Part shown: piece by piece, positions 16,797 to 26,577 of the stretch | Layout: each line of letters begins with the position of its first letter | Numbering within the stretch: position 1 is the first letter of the stretch | Source of the DNA: Blautia pseudococcoides | Lineage (GTDB): Bacteria > Bacillota > Clostridia > Lachnospirales > Lachnospiraceae | Reading direction: 5' to 3' | NCBI RefSeq assembly: GCF_001689125.2 | Contig: NZ_CP015405.2 | Span: 2,075,001 to 2,139,000, forward strand | DNA: 64,000 bases | The notes under the pieces: model-generated | What the model was told of the DNA's origin: nothing | Database searches by the model: none | What the model saw: only the letters and a program-made list of their open reading frames with translations | Made by a program: the position numbers and the translations under genes

Positions 16797-17429
16797 TTAT
16801 AGATAGGGATTATATGATCGCTCATGATGGATGCTGGTCTCTTCCCCGTGTCCGGGATAAATCTTCACATCCTCGGGTAAATGGTTGATGATTTTCTTCA
16901 GACTCTCCTGCATTTTTGCAAAATTGCCTCCGGGCAGGTCACATCTGCCGCAGTTTTCACAGAAAATGGTGTCCCCGCTCATGAGCACACCCTCGTCCTC
17001 CAGATAATAGCAGCAGGAGCCTTCCGTATGTCCCGGAGTCAGATACATTTTGATCTGAAAGCCTGCAAGTAAAAAGGTCTCCCCGTCCTCCAGGAAACGG
17101 TCGGCTTTCACCGTATAACCGACTCCCTCCCAGGAGGCTGACAGGTTCAGCTGCGGGTCTGTGAGCATCTCTTCCTCCGCTCTGGCCGCATAGACGGGCA
17201 CCTGCCACTTCTTCTGCAGCTCACCTGCTGCCATAATATGATCATAATGCCCGTGTGTCAGAAGTATCCCTGCCGGTTTTCCCTCTATCCTGTCTATGGT
17301 ACGGCAGATACGGTCCGCCTCAGCGGCGGGGTCAACCACCAGGATTTCCCCGCTCTGTGTATTTTTCAGGAAATAGCAGTTGGTCATGACCGGGCCAACC
17401 ACGATTCCTCTCAGATTCAGATTCTTCAT
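16797..17429 (-). CDS. MBL-fold metallo-hydrolase (glyoxalase II-like)
   Basis: Metallo-beta-lactamase-fold hydrolase of 210 residues with the dinuclear metal motif THGHYDH (58-64). Further metal ligands are in LTPGHTEGS and in YPGHGEET near the C-terminus. It resembles the short hydroxyacylglutathione-hydrolase-like proteins that sit beside relA and hemZ in Clostridia. The physiological thioester substrate is not known; glutathione use is unlikely in such organisms. It lies 11 bases after relA and 24 bases before hemZ, in one operon. Confidence 0.85.
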   Translation of the reverse strand: MKNLNLRGIVVGPVMTNCYFLKNTQSGEILVVDPAAEADRICRTIDRIEGKPAGILLTHGHYDHIMAAGELQKKWQVPVYAARAEEEMLTDPQLNLSASWEGVGYTVKADRFLEDGETFLLAGFQIKMYLTPGHTEGSCCYYLEDEGVLMSGDTIFCENCGRCDLPGGNFAKMQESLKKIINHLPEDVKIYPGHGEETSIHHERSYNPYL

Positions 17430-17440
17430 ATCTCGACTCC

Positions 17441-19750
17441 TTAGCCGGTAGTACGCCCGATATCCAGAACGCTCTCTACCTGTCTGATTTTTTCCACCAG
17501 GCTGCCCAGCTCTTCCTTGCTCTTAATATCAAAGGCAATATTTATGGTGGCACGTCCCTGTTTGCTGGTCCTTGTATTCATGGATGTGATATCAATTTTC
17601 CTCTCCGTGAATATCTTGGAAATGTCAACCAGAAGCCCGGTGCGGTTATTGGCGTACACATTGATCTCCGCTGTGTACTGCTCCCCGTCCCCCACGCTTT
17701 CTGACTGCCACTCCGCATCGATCAGGCGCTCCCTGTCTTCCAGGGACATATTGATAATATTGATACAGTCGGTACGGTGGATGGTCACCCCCCGTCCCCT
17801 TGTCACATATCCCACGATCTCGTCTCCGGGAATGGGGTTGCAGCACCTGGAAAACCTCACGGATACATCGTGGATTCCCTTCACCACAATACCGCTCTTG
17901 CTCTTGCGGATATGGAGCTTATCCTTTGTCTCCTCCGCAGCTTCCAGCACCTTCTCGTCTGTCAGTTCGCTCTTGTGCTCCTTGGTGTAGATTTCCAGGA
18001 GCTTATTAATGACCTGGCCTTCTTTCAGACCGCCGTGTCCCACGGCTGCCAATACAGAATCCCAGTCCCGGAATCCGTATTTTTTCATAACAGATTCCAG
18101 ATATTTTGGTTTTGTCAGATTTCCCAGTCCTATGCCTTTTAACTTTGCATACTGGGCCAGCATATCTTTGCCCTTTAAAATGTTGTCTTCTTTTAACTCC
18201 TGCTTAAACCACTGGTTTATCTTGTTCTTGGCCTGGGTGCTCTTAACCACCTTCAGCCAGTCACGGCTTGGTCCCTTGGAGTTCTGTGAGGTGATGATCT
18301 CAATCCGGTCCCCGTTCTTGATCACATAGTCAATGGGAACCAGCTTTCCGTTCACTCTGGCTCCCACCATTTTGTTACCTACCGCACTATGTACATTATA
18401 GGCAAAATCAATGGGGGTGGAGCCGTTTGGAAGTGTCTTCACATCACCCGCCGGGGTAAAGCAGTAAACACTTTCGGAAAACAAATCCAGATCGCTTTTT
18501 AAAAGACTTAAAAACTCCTTGTTGTCGGACATGTCCCGCTGCCACTCCAGGATCTGGCGCAGCCAGCTCATTTTTTCCTCTTCCTGCTGGGTCACACTGG
18601 CCTTGCTGCTGCCTGATGCCTCTTTGTATTTCCAGTGGGCAGCAATACCGTATTCCGCTGTACGGTGCATCTCAAACGTACGGATCTGTATTTCAAAAGG
18701 CTGTCCGTTCGGTCCGATCAAAGTAGTGTGCAGTGACTGGTACATATTGGGTTTTGGCATGGCGATATAGTCTTTGAACCGTCCCGGTATGGGCTTATAC
18801 ATCTCATGGATGATTCCCAGGGACGCATAGCAGTCCTTCACTGTATCCACAATAATGCGGACTGCAAACAAGTCGTAAATCTGATCCAGGGTCTTATCCT
18901 GATTGACCATCTTCTTGTAAATACTGAAAAAGTGTTTGACACGCCCGTCGATCTGTGCGTGAATACCCGCATATTCAATCTGTTCCCTGACGCCGTTCAC
19001 GATTCCGCTGACAAAAGCTTCCCGCTCGCTTTTCCGCAGGTTGATTTTCTCCACCAGATCGTAATACACTTCAGGTTCCAGGTATTTTAAGGACAAATCG
19101 TCCAGTTCTATTTTTACTTTGGAAATACCAAGCCGCTGGGCAATGGGAGCATAGATATCCATGGTCTCCCTGGCCTTTTCCTTCTGTTTGTGGGGCGGCA
19201 TATATTTCAGCGTTCTCATATTGTGAAGCCGGTCAGCCAGTTTTATCAGGATCACCCGGATATCCTTTGCCATGGCAAGGAACATCTTTCTCAGATTCTC
19301 TGCCTGTACTTCCACTTTGTCTGCGGAATAATTCAACTGTCCCAGCTTTGTAACACCGTCCACTAACAGGGCCACCTCCGCGCCGAATTCCTGGGTGATC
19401 TCCTCTGTAGTCATGACTGTGTCTTCCACCACATCGTGCAGCAGGCCTGCCACAATAGTCTCCTTGTCAAGCTCCAGATCCGCCAGGATAATGCCCACAC
19501 AGAGGGGATGAATGATATAAGGCTCGCCGGACTTGCGCACCTGCCCTTCGTGGGCATCTCTGGCAATCCGGTAAGCCTTCTCGATCATAGATATATCGGT
19601 GGAGGGATGGTACTTTCGGACACTGGAAATAAGCTCTTCATACAGAACAGAAGGGCTTGTAAAATCTTCCATGGTCTTCACACTTGCATCAGCCTTTTTA
19701 ATTTTCGCTATTTCATCATCCTGAAGCGCTGCCTCTTTACTTTTCTCCAT
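17441..19750 (-). CDS. relA: Bifunctional (p)ppGpp synthetase/hydrolase RelA/SpoT
   Basis: Stringent-response enzyme of 769 residues with the complete Rel architecture. The HD hydrolase domain has LLHDVVEDT (103-111), and the synthetase domain has RFKDYIAMPKPNMYQSLHTT near residue 320. The TGS domain (VYCFTPAGDVKTLPNG...) lies near 430-490, followed by the helical/zinc-finger region with SRCCNPIPGDEIVGYVTRG, and a C-terminal ACT domain (about 695-769). Intact HD motifs predict both synthesis and hydrolysis of (p)ppGpp, as in the long Rel of Bacillota. It follows apt by 17 bases, a classic apt-relA order that links purine salvage with the purine-based alarmone. Confidence 0.95.
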   Translation of the reverse strand: MEKSKEAALQDDEIAKIKKADASVKTMEDFTSPSVLYEELISSVRKYHPSTDISMIEKAYRIARDAHEGQVRKSGEPYIIHPLCVGIILADLELDKETIVAGLLHDVVEDTVMTTEEITQEFGAEVALLVDGVTKLGQLNYSADKVEVQAENLRKMFLAMAKDIRVILIKLADRLHNMRTLKYMPPHKQKEKARETMDIYAPIAQRLGISKVKIELDDLSLKYLEPEVYYDLVEKINLRKSEREAFVSGIVNGVREQIEYAGIHAQIDGRVKHFFSIYKKMVNQDKTLDQIYDLFAVRIIVDTVKDCYASLGIIHEMYKPIPGRFKDYIAMPKPNMYQSLHTTLIGPNGQPFEIQIRTFEMHRTAEYGIAAHWKYKEASGSSKASVTQQEEEKMSWLRQILEWQRDMSDNKEFLSLLKSDLDLFSESVYCFTPAGDVKTLPNGSTPIDFAYNVHSAVGNKMVGARVNGKLVPIDYVIKNGDRIEIITSQNSKGPSRDWLKVVKSTQAKNKINQWFKQELKEDNILKGKDMLAQYAKLKGIGLGNLTKPKYLESVMKKYGFRDWDSVLAAVGHGGLKEGQVINKLLEIYTKEHKSELTDEKVLEAAEETKDKLHIRKSKSGIVVKGIHDVSVRFSRCCNPIPGDEIVGYVTRGRGVTIHRTDCINIINMSLEDRERLIDAEWQSESVGDGEQYTAEINVYANNRTGLLVDISKIFTERKIDITSMNTRTSKQGRATINIAFDIKSKEELGSLVEKIRQVESVLDIGRTTG

Positions 19751-19767
19751 CTGCCATCACCTGATTT

Positions 19768-20292
19768 CTATTTACCTTCATAACATATAACGGAAGCCAC
19801 ATCATAATCTTTGAGACGTTTTCTGCCGTTCAGACCTTCCAGCTCCATAAGGGTGATAATTTTCACCACTTTGCCTCCAAGCTCCTCCACCATCCTGGCT
19901 GTGGCTTCAATGGTTCCGCCTGTGGCGATCAGGTCATCCACCAGTACCACCTTCTGGCCCGGTGTGACAGCGTCCTTGTGCATCTCGATGGTTGCACTGC
20001 CGTATTCCAAATCATAGCTGCTCTCTATAGTCTCGCAGGGCAGTTTCCCTTTCTTTCGTATCAGTACAAAGGGCTTATGTAAGTTGTAGGCAATAGGCGC
20101 CCCGAATATAAAGCCCCTGGACTCTGCTCCGGCGATCACATCTACCTCCACGCCGTCCAAAAGGGCCTGCATGGAATCCACAGCCAGTGCAAATCCATCT
20201 GCATCCTGTAATATGCTTGTCACATCTCTGAAAATGATTCCCGGTTCAGGAAAATCCGGGATACTGCGCACATATTCCTCAATCTTCTTCAT
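19768..20292 (-). CDS. apt: Adenine phosphoribosyltransferase
   Basis: Type I phosphoribosyltransferase of 174 residues that converts adenine and PRPP to AMP. The PRPP loop VVLVDDLIATGGTIEA occupies residues 115-130. The N-terminus IRSIPDFPEPGIIFRDVT-like segment and the ESRGFIFG loop are diagnostic of Apt. The preceding 290 bases (20293-20584) are AT-rich without a gene; a TATAAT on the minus strand (complement of 20340-20345) may be its -10 box, but no good -35 is seen. It is followed by relA. Adenine released by the nucleoside hydrolases at the start of the window could feed this enzyme. Confidence 0.95.
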   Translation of the reverse strand: MKKIEEYVRSIPDFPEPGIIFRDVTSILQDADGFALAVDSMQALLDGVEVDVIAGAESRGFIFGAPIAYNLHKPFVLIRKKGKLPCETIESSYDLEYGSATIEMHKDAVTPGQKVVLVDDLIATGGTIEATARMVEELGGKVVKIITLMELEGLNGRKRLKDYDVASVICYEGK

Positions 20293-20584
20293 AACTCTCT
20301 CCTGCTTTTAGTTTCTTTTTGTTATCTCACGATATGTCAATTATACTCAAATTTTGGGTGTAGTCTTTAGTATATCATCTTTTTTTGTCGGAATCAAATG
20401 CAATTGCTATCTATCAGACTTTATCTATCTATATTCATACACATTTGCCTAATGGTTTTTATATACCAATTGTATTTTATACATTTTTCTACATTTTCTC
20501 CCAGGCAGTAAAGGTAATACCTGGTATATTGCCGGGAAATGCGGGGATATATATATACAATATCCCCATCTTTTTCCATTTCAT

Positions 20585-20913
20585 TCAATTCCCGTCCGTT
20601 TTTGGCTCTGTCAGCGGTCCATGAAGCACTTTGTTTTCAAACGCCTCCACAAGATACTCATCGTCATAAAAAAACACCCGGGACTGGTTTACCGAAATAG
20701 GTCTTACCTGGTACCCCTGCTTCACCCAGCAGGAAACCTTTTTACACGCCTCCTCCAGCATATACATATCAGTTCTGTGATGCATCCGTTCTCCTCAAAT
20801 ACCGGTATAAATTCATCCGGGTAATGCATCATACCGTCCTCCGAACACCAGCGGACAAGAGCCTCGGCGCTGTGCAGGGTCTGGTCTCCCAGATAATATT
20901 TTGGCTGCATCAG
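20585..20913 (-). pseudogene. Remnant of an EAL-domain c-di-GMP phosphodiesterase
   Basis: Minus-strand reading gives MQPKYYLGDQTLHSAEALVRW...YPDEFIPVFEENGCITEL in one frame and, one base shifted, DMYMLEEACKKVS...VRPISVNQSRVFFYDDEYL. Together these are the first 90-100 residues of an EAL domain: the QPKYDL, EALVRW, FIPxxExxG and VNxSR landmarks. One base is missing near 20765, and the rest of the domain, with the later catalytic residues, is gone. The canonical EAL triplet itself is EAL within SAEALVRW. It is an inactive fragment left between recJ and apt in an otherwise conserved operon block. Confidence 0.8.
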
Positions 20914-20995
20914 ATCATAGATATATCATACATGATAATTCTGCGTAATACAATCATTACAGACAGCAAAAATAACGCATTTCGGCCTGGGGCGA

Positions 20996-22711
20996 TCAAA
21001 TAAAATTCTGTATGATGATTTCTATGCTCTCCCTGCCGTTGTAGGCGTTTATGGAGGGATAATACGCAACGGACCACCTTGGCTTCTCCTTTATCTTTTC
21101 AGCAAAGGCATCCCCGTCCCCAAACCAGACACCCTGAGCCTGGCATCCGTTTTCATCAAAGAGATCCATTTTCACCACGTTGCGGTTTTTTCCAAAGACC
21201 CGGCAGTTTTCAACACGGACATTTTTCTGGGCAAACAAAGGCTTTGTATTTCCCTTTCCAAATGGTTCTAAAAGGGAAAGCTGGCGTATGAGGGGCATAT
21301 TCACATAGGAGATGGGCATAGGCACATCAATCAGCACTTTTTCAGCCATTTCCTCCTCTGTAAGTGTGCAGTTCTCATTGAGCATCCGCCTGAAAGGATC
21401 CACATTTTCCTCCGGCAGGGATAAACCGGCAGCCATGGGATGACCGCCGAACTTGGTCAGCAGTTCCCTGCACCTGGTCAGTTCCCGAAACATATGGTAA
21501 CTCTCAATGGAACGGCCTGAGCCCTTGACCCCCTCCTCCGCTCTTGTGAGCACAAACACCGGCTTGCTGTAGAGTTCCCGGATACGGCCTGCAATAATTC
21601 CCGCCAGACTTTCATGACAGTCCGCAAGATAGATAACCAGTACCCTGTCCTCTTTAAGGGATGTATTTTCCACCATCTGTACCGCTTCCTCCACGCCTTT
21701 AGCTGTCATATCTTTTCTGCTGTCATTAAGTGCTTTCAAATCTTCCGCAAGTGCTGCTGCTTCCTCCCGGTCCCGGCACAAAAGCAGCTTCAGCGCTCTC
21801 TTGGCAGTGCTCAGGCGCCCGCTGGCATTCATACAGGGACCAATAACAAATCCAATGTGATATGCCGTGAGGGGCTTATCTTCCAGGTGGTTTACATGGA
21901 TCAGGGCTTTTAATCCGGGATTCTGTGTGCGCATGATCCTTTTCAGCCCTTCTTTTACTATGATCCGGTTCTCATCCTGCAGATCCATCACGTCTCCCAC
22001 GGTGGCGATGGCGGCAAATTCTATTAGCTCCTCCATATCAGAAGCAGGAAAACCCATGCGCTCATAAAGCCCGCAGATGACTTTATAGGCCACCATAGCC
22101 CCGCAGATTCCCTTATAAGGGTAGGGACAATCCTGCTGTTTTGGATTCACAATGGCGTCCGCGTCAGGCACAAACGTCCGCAGGCTTCCGTCTTCCTGCT
22201 CCTCGTATGGGATTTCGTGATGGTCTGTGACCACCACAGTCATGCCAAGGTTTTTGGCATAAGCGATCTGCTCTATGGCGCTGATACCGTTGTCACAGGT
22301 AACAATGGTATCTGTCCCGGCCTCATAAGCCAGATCAATAAGCTCTTTGCTGACCCCATACCCGTCTTTCATCCTGTCCGGTATATCAACATCCACGCAG
22401 GCGCCTGCATGGCGAAGTCCTGTCAGCAGAATATAGGTGGAGCAGACACCGTCAATGTCATAATCACCGATTATTCTGATTTTTTTCCCTTCCCTGGTTT
22501 TCTGTTCAAGAATAGCAAGGGCAGCATCCATTCCTTTTAAAAGCTTCCAGGAATGAAGGCCTGACATCTTTCCGTGGAGATACCGGTCAATCTCCTTGTC
22601 CGTGATCTGGTCTCTGTTTCTGATAAGCCTTGCAATAACCGGGTCCACACCGAATTTCCGGCTGATTTCATAAAAATCCGCTTTCTTAGCGGAGATCACC
22701 CACTTTTCCAT
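20996..22711 (-). CDS. recJ: Single-stranded-DNA exonuclease RecJ
   Basis: DHH-superfamily 5'-3' exonuclease of 571 residues acting in recombination and mismatch repair. The sequence shows IIGDYDIDGVCSTYIL, then VVVTDHHEIP, then NPKQQDCPYPYKGICGAMVAYK (DHH motifs I-IV), and GSGRSIESYHMFREL with FGGHPMAAGLSL in the DHHA1 domain. The C-terminal OB-like domain follows. The start is placed at MEKWVISAKK because AGGAGAGG lies 7 bases before it; the frame opens 21 codons earlier inside the secDF-recJ gap. It follows secDF, as in other Clostridia. Confidence 0.93.
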   Translation of the reverse strand: MEKWVISAKKADFYEISRKFGVDPVIARLIRNRDQITDKEIDRYLHGKMSGLHSWKLLKGMDAALAILEQKTREGKKIRIIGDYDIDGVCSTYILLTGLRHAGACVDVDIPDRMKDGYGVSKELIDLAYEAGTDTIVTCDNGISAIEQIAYAKNLGMTVVVTDHHEIPYEEQEDGSLRTFVPDADAIVNPKQQDCPYPYKGICGAMVAYKVICGLYERMGFPASDMEELIEFAAIATVGDVMDLQDENRIIVKEGLKRIMRTQNPGLKALIHVNHLEDKPLTAYHIGFVIGPCMNASGRLSTAKRALKLLLCRDREEAAALAEDLKALNDSRKDMTAKGVEEAVQMVENTSLKEDRVLVIYLADCHESLAGIIAGRIRELYSKPVFVLTRAEEGVKGSGRSIESYHMFRELTRCRELLTKFGGHPMAAGLSLPEENVDPFRRMLNENCTLTEEEMAEKVLIDVPMPISYVNMPLIRQLSLLEPFGKGNTKPLFAQKNVRVENCRVFGKNRNVVKMDLFDENGCQAQGVWFGDGDAFAEKIKEKPRWSVAYYPSINAYNGRESIEIIIQNFI

Positions 22712-22777
22712 CTTTTGTCCTCTCCTTTTCATGTTGAAAAAGAAAGGGGTACTGCTGTGCAGCACCCCCATCATTTT

Positions 22778-25012
22778 TTACGCGAATTTCTTTTTGATTT
22801 TTGTTTTCATAACATACCACAGGGCACCTGTGATGCACACGGAAGAATATCCGCCGCACACAATACCAACCATCAGAGGCAGGGCAAATTCCCTTACAGA
22901 GGAAACTCCCAGCACGAACAGCAGGAATACCATGATAAAGGTAGTCAGTGAAGTATAGATACTTCTTGTCAGAGTCTGGGTGATACTGTTGTTGACCAGC
23001 TCCTCCAAATCCGATTTCTTTTTGGCCACTGCCAGGTTCTCACGAATACGGTCAAAGATAACGATGGTCGCATTGATGGAATAACCCACGATCGTAAGCA
23101 TACAAGCAATAAATGTGTTGCCCACAGATACTCTGGCTACTGCATAGAAAGCCAGAACTACCAGCACATCGTGCAGCAGTGCCACAACTGCGCTGCTGGC
23201 AAACCGGATATCTTTGAAACGGAACCAGATGTAAAGCAGCATAAGGACTGTAGCGATCACCACTGCTTTCACCGCGTCGGCCCGCATCTCGCTGCTGACT
23301 GTGGAGGAAATACTCTCGGTTGCGATCAAATCTTTATCCACATCAAACTCATCCACCAGAGCCTGGTTGAGTTCCTCTCTTGTCTGCACATCCAGAGTAA
23401 TGGTCTTAATGATGACCTGATTGGTACCCACCACTTTAGTGGCCTGTACATTGTTGTCCCCTGTAACCTCTTCCACGACGGGAACCACTTTGGCATCAAT
23501 CTCCTTAATGTCCATATTGTCATTAAAGGTCACGTTGGTAGATGTACCGCCTTTAAATTCCAGGCTGTATTTCAGTGCATCCCCTGTGCTGGATTTGAAC
23601 ACGCCCATAGCAATGGGTGCGCAGAGAACCAGGATGATGGAAACTGCGAAGAAGATTCTTTTCTTCTGCAGAAAACGGATCGGCTGTCTCTCTTTCTTTC
23701 TGCCATAGAACTTTTCATCGCGGATTCCCACTGCATACATAGCGTAGGCAATAAAACGGGAAACCACTAACGCAGTGAACATGGACAGAACAATACCAAG
23801 TGCCAGCGTCTGGGCAAAGCCTTTTACAGTACCGGAACCCAGCCAGTTCAATACAAACGCTGCGATCAATGTTGTAATATTGCCGTCAAAGATGGCAGAG
23901 AACGCTTTCTGGAAACCATTCTGGATAGCAGTCCGAACATTTCTGCCAAGTGCGATCTCCTCCTGCATACGGGCATAGATGATGACGTTTGCGTCCACAG
24001 CCATACCGATAGACAAGATAATACCTGCAATACCCGGCAATGTCAGGGTCAGGTCAAAAGCATTCAGGAATATCAAATCCAGACATGTATAAATGATCAG
24101 CGCAATACCGGATACAAGTCCTGGAATTCTGTATACAAATATCATGAAAAGGATAACCAGGGCAAGGCCGATCCCTGCTGCTTTTAAGCTGCTTGCTATC
24201 GCTTCCTCACCTAACTGGGCAGCAACTACGTTGGAACGCAGTTCGCTCAGTTCCAGCTTCAGACCACCGATACGGATGGTGGAAGCCAGGTTTTCCGCCT
24301 CAGCGGAGTCCTTCATACCGGAAATCTGGGCGTTGCCGTCCTTGATCTCAGCGTTTACATTCGGCACACTGACGAACTTGCCGTCATAGTAAATACCAAT
24401 GCTGTCATGGCTGTCCTCATATGCAGCTTTTGTTGCCTCTGCGAACTTTGTAGTACCTTCCTCTGTCAGAGTCAAGTCCACCACATTCTCTTTGTTCTTC
24501 AGATCATTTTCGATCATGGAGGCTTTCGCCGTCTTTACCTCAGTACCTGTCAGAACAATGGAACCATCCTCCTGCAGTTCTTCAATGGTTTTATTCAGAA
24601 CATACTCAGAGCCGTTGAAGGTGTAGTTCTCAGAACCGTCAGAACCTTTATGGGCAATAAAATACAGGGAACCGGGTTTTCCCAGCTCTTCCAGAACCTT
24701 GTTGGCATCTGTCACTCCCGGGATTTCCACGTTGATCCTGTTTGTACCCTCTTTGTATACCTGGGCTTCAGAGCTGTACTGCTCCACACGTTTCTGTAAT
24801 TTGTAGATGGTATCTGCCATCTCATCGTCTGTTGGATTCTCTTTTGATGCCTCGTATGTTATGCTGACACCGCCTGCCAGATCAAGTCCGGTCTTAATGT
24901 GTTTGGCGGCACCTGTTCCGGTGGGACCAAGTCCCACTGCGGAGGTGAATACCAGAAAACCGGTAATCAGAACCGTCAGCACAAGTACGAGGATACCTCT
25001 GCTTTTCTTCAT
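22778..25012 (-). CDS. secDF: Fused protein translocase subunit SecDF
   Basis: Membrane protein of 744 residues uniting SecD and SecF, which use proton flow to pull secreted proteins through SecYEG. The SecD half (1-430) has a first membrane helix, the DLAGGVSI motif (D1 of the large periplasmic domain), then GIAGIILSIGMAVDANVIIYARMQEE. The SecF half (450-744) has LEFKGGTSTNVTF, then GYSINATIVIFDRIRENL. Twelve helices are expected. It lies between the SCIFF maturase and recJ. A structured repeat fills much of the gap upstream of it, so it may have its own promoter there. Confidence 0.95.
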   Translation of the reverse strand: MKKSRGILVLVLTVLITGFLVFTSAVGLGPTGTGAAKHIKTGLDLAGGVSITYEASKENPTDDEMADTIYKLQKRVEQYSSEAQVYKEGTNRINVEIPGVTDANKVLEELGKPGSLYFIAHKGSDGSENYTFNGSEYVLNKTIEELQEDGSIVLTGTEVKTAKASMIENDLKNKENVVDLTLTEEGTTKFAEATKAAYEDSHDSIGIYYDGKFVSVPNVNAEIKDGNAQISGMKDSAEAENLASTIRIGGLKLELSELRSNVVAAQLGEEAIASSLKAAGIGLALVILFMIFVYRIPGLVSGIALIIYTCLDLIFLNAFDLTLTLPGIAGIILSIGMAVDANVIIYARMQEEIALGRNVRTAIQNGFQKAFSAIFDGNITTLIAAFVLNWLGSGTVKGFAQTLALGIVLSMFTALVVSRFIAYAMYAVGIRDEKFYGRKKERQPIRFLQKKRIFFAVSIILVLCAPIAMGVFKSSTGDALKYSLEFKGGTSTNVTFNDNMDIKEIDAKVVPVVEEVTGDNNVQATKVVGTNQVIIKTITLDVQTREELNQALVDEFDVDKDLIATESISSTVSSEMRADAVKAVVIATVLMLLYIWFRFKDIRFASSAVVALLHDVLVVLAFYAVARVSVGNTFIACMLTIVGYSINATIVIFDRIRENLAVAKKKSDLEELVNNSITQTLTRSIYTSLTTFIMVFLLFVLGVSSVREFALPLMVGIVCGGYSSVCITGALWYVMKTKIKKKFA

Positions 25013-25079
25013 TGTTCTTTCCCTTCTTTACTTTTATTCTTAATGTGTGTGATGTTTATACTCACTGGTCTGCCAAAGC

Positions 25080-25200
25080 GTAACAGTTCAGGCACCTGGA
25101 CTGTTACGGCATCCTTCCATTAAAAATCGCTTCGCGATGGGCTGGATGCTCACTGCTATTACACATTCATACGGTCAGCGCAGTAAATGCGCAGACCTGT
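25080..25200. repeat. Structured intergenic repeat, copy A (121 bp)
   Basis: Three hairpins occur in order: GTAACAGT...ACTGTTAC (25080-25107), ATCGC-TTC-GCGAT (25126-25138), and GGTC..GCGCA-GTAAA-TGCGC..GACC (25173-25197). The same three-hairpin layout occurs at 26578-26700, on the other side of the SCIFF maturase gene. The first stem differs by a compensated pair (A-T to T-A) between the copies. It looks like a non-coding repeat family rather than a gene. Confidence 0.75.
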
Positions 25201-25208
25201 TTAAACTG

Positions 25209-26561
25209 TCATGTCAAAGCGGCTTTTATCATAATGGCACACTCCACTCTCTTGCGCTGCAGCTCACAGCCAAGGTCGTAGACCTCATTGATGGAGCCGT
25301 GGAAATTATAGGCGTTTGCCGCGCATCCGCCGCTGCAGTAAAATCTGGCGAAACACTTCAGGCATTTTTCCTTTGCATATACATTACACTCTTTGAACGC
25401 ATCACGGATTTCCGGTTTCTGTACACCGTCCCAAACATTGCCCATAAGGAATTTCTCCTCACCTACAAACTGGTGGCAGGGATACAGATCTCCCCAGGGT
25501 GTCACGGCCAGATACTCTGTTCCGGAACCGCAGCCGGAAAGCCTTTTGTATACACAGGGACCTCCCGTCAGGTCTATCATAAAGTGGAAAAAATGAAAGC
25601 CTCTTCCCTCTTTTTCCCTCTTGATGATCTCTTTTGCCAGCTTGTCATACTCCTCACAGATTTTCGGAACATCTTCCCACTTCAGGGCGTACTCTTCCTT
25701 TTCGTCCGCCACTACAGGCTCCACGGAAATCTGCTCAAATCCCAGGTCTGCCAGATGGAGCACATCCTGGGAAAAATCCAGATTATGACGTGTGAAGGTT
25801 CCTCTGGCATAGTACTTTTTCTGGCCTCTGCTGTCCGCAAATTTCTGAAATTTTGGCACGACTAGGTCATAACTGCCCGCCCCTTTCCTAAAGGGACGCA
25901 TAAAATCATGGACTTCCCTGCGGCCGTCAATGCTGAGTACCACATTGTCCATTTCTTTGTTGGCAAATTCCATCATCTCATCATTGAGCAGGACACCGTT
26001 TGTGGTCAGTGTGAAGCGGAAACGCTTGTTATGTATTTTTTCCTGGGAGCGCCCATAGGCCACAAGGTCTTTGACTACCTTCCAGTTCATAAGCGGTTCC
26101 CCGCCGAAGAAATCCACTTCCAGATTCTTTCTGTTGCCGGAATTGGCGATCAGGAAATCCAACGCCTGTTTTCCCACTTCATAAGTCATCATGGCTCTGC
26201 GTCCATGATACTCCCCTTCCTCCGCGAAACAGTAGCGGCAGGCCAGGTTACAGTCATGGGCAATGTGCAGGCAGAGGGCCTTCACCACAGTGGGCCTGTC
26301 CTTAAAGCTGTCGATCGCTTTCTCGTACACATCCTCTGTGAACAGCATTTGTTCTTTTTTCAGTTCTGCGCATTCCTCAAGAGCGGTCCTGATATCCCCC
26401 TCCTGATACTTGTCTTTCAGGGCAGCCAGGATCTCCTCCTCACTATTCCCTTCATCGAGCAGTCCAACCATATCGTAGACGATCTCATCCACCACATGTA
26501 CGGAACCGCTGTTCACATCGAGAACAATATTGTAGCCATTATTTTTATAACGATGAATCAC
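25209..26561 (-). CDS. scfB: SCIFF-peptide radical SAM maturase (thioether-forming)
   Basis: Radical SAM/SPASM enzyme of 450 residues that installs Cys-to-Thr (or Ser) thioether bonds in the SCIFF peptide encoded just upstream. An N-terminal precursor-recognition region of about 95 residues precedes CNLACRYC (CxxxCxxC, about 102-109). GGEPLMNW and VVLSIDG follow, and a C-terminal SPASM region carries auxiliary Fe-S cysteines (PCVYKRLSGCGSG, PWGDLYPCHQ, CNVYAKEKCLKCFARFYC). A GTG start at 26561, with AAAGGA upstream, gives the family length; the frame extends 34 codons further into a repeat and should not be used. It is flanked on both sides by copies of the same repeat. Confidence 0.92.
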   Translation of the reverse strand: MIHRYKNNGYNIVLDVNSGSVHVVDEIVYDMVGLLDEGNSEEEILAALKDKYQEGDIRTALEECAELKKEQMLFTEDVYEKAIDSFKDRPTVVKALCLHIAHDCNLACRYCFAEEGEYHGRRAMMTYEVGKQALDFLIANSGNRKNLEVDFFGGEPLMNWKVVKDLVAYGRSQEKIHNKRFRFTLTTNGVLLNDEMMEFANKEMDNVVLSIDGRREVHDFMRPFRKGAGSYDLVVPKFQKFADSRGQKKYYARGTFTRHNLDFSQDVLHLADLGFEQISVEPVVADEKEEYALKWEDVPKICEEYDKLAKEIIKREKEGRGFHFFHFMIDLTGGPCVYKRLSGCGSGTEYLAVTPWGDLYPCHQFVGEEKFLMGNVWDGVQKPEIRDAFKECNVYAKEKCLKCFARFYCSGGCAANAYNFHGSINEVYDLGCELQRKRVECAIMIKAALT

Positions 26562-26577
26562 AGTATTTTTCCTTTCG

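Noticed and set aside
20293..20584. Small gene in the AT-rich gap upstream of apt
   Set aside because: The plus-strand frame near 20385-20624 is hydrophobic and AT-driven, has no ribosome site and overlaps the EAL remnant.
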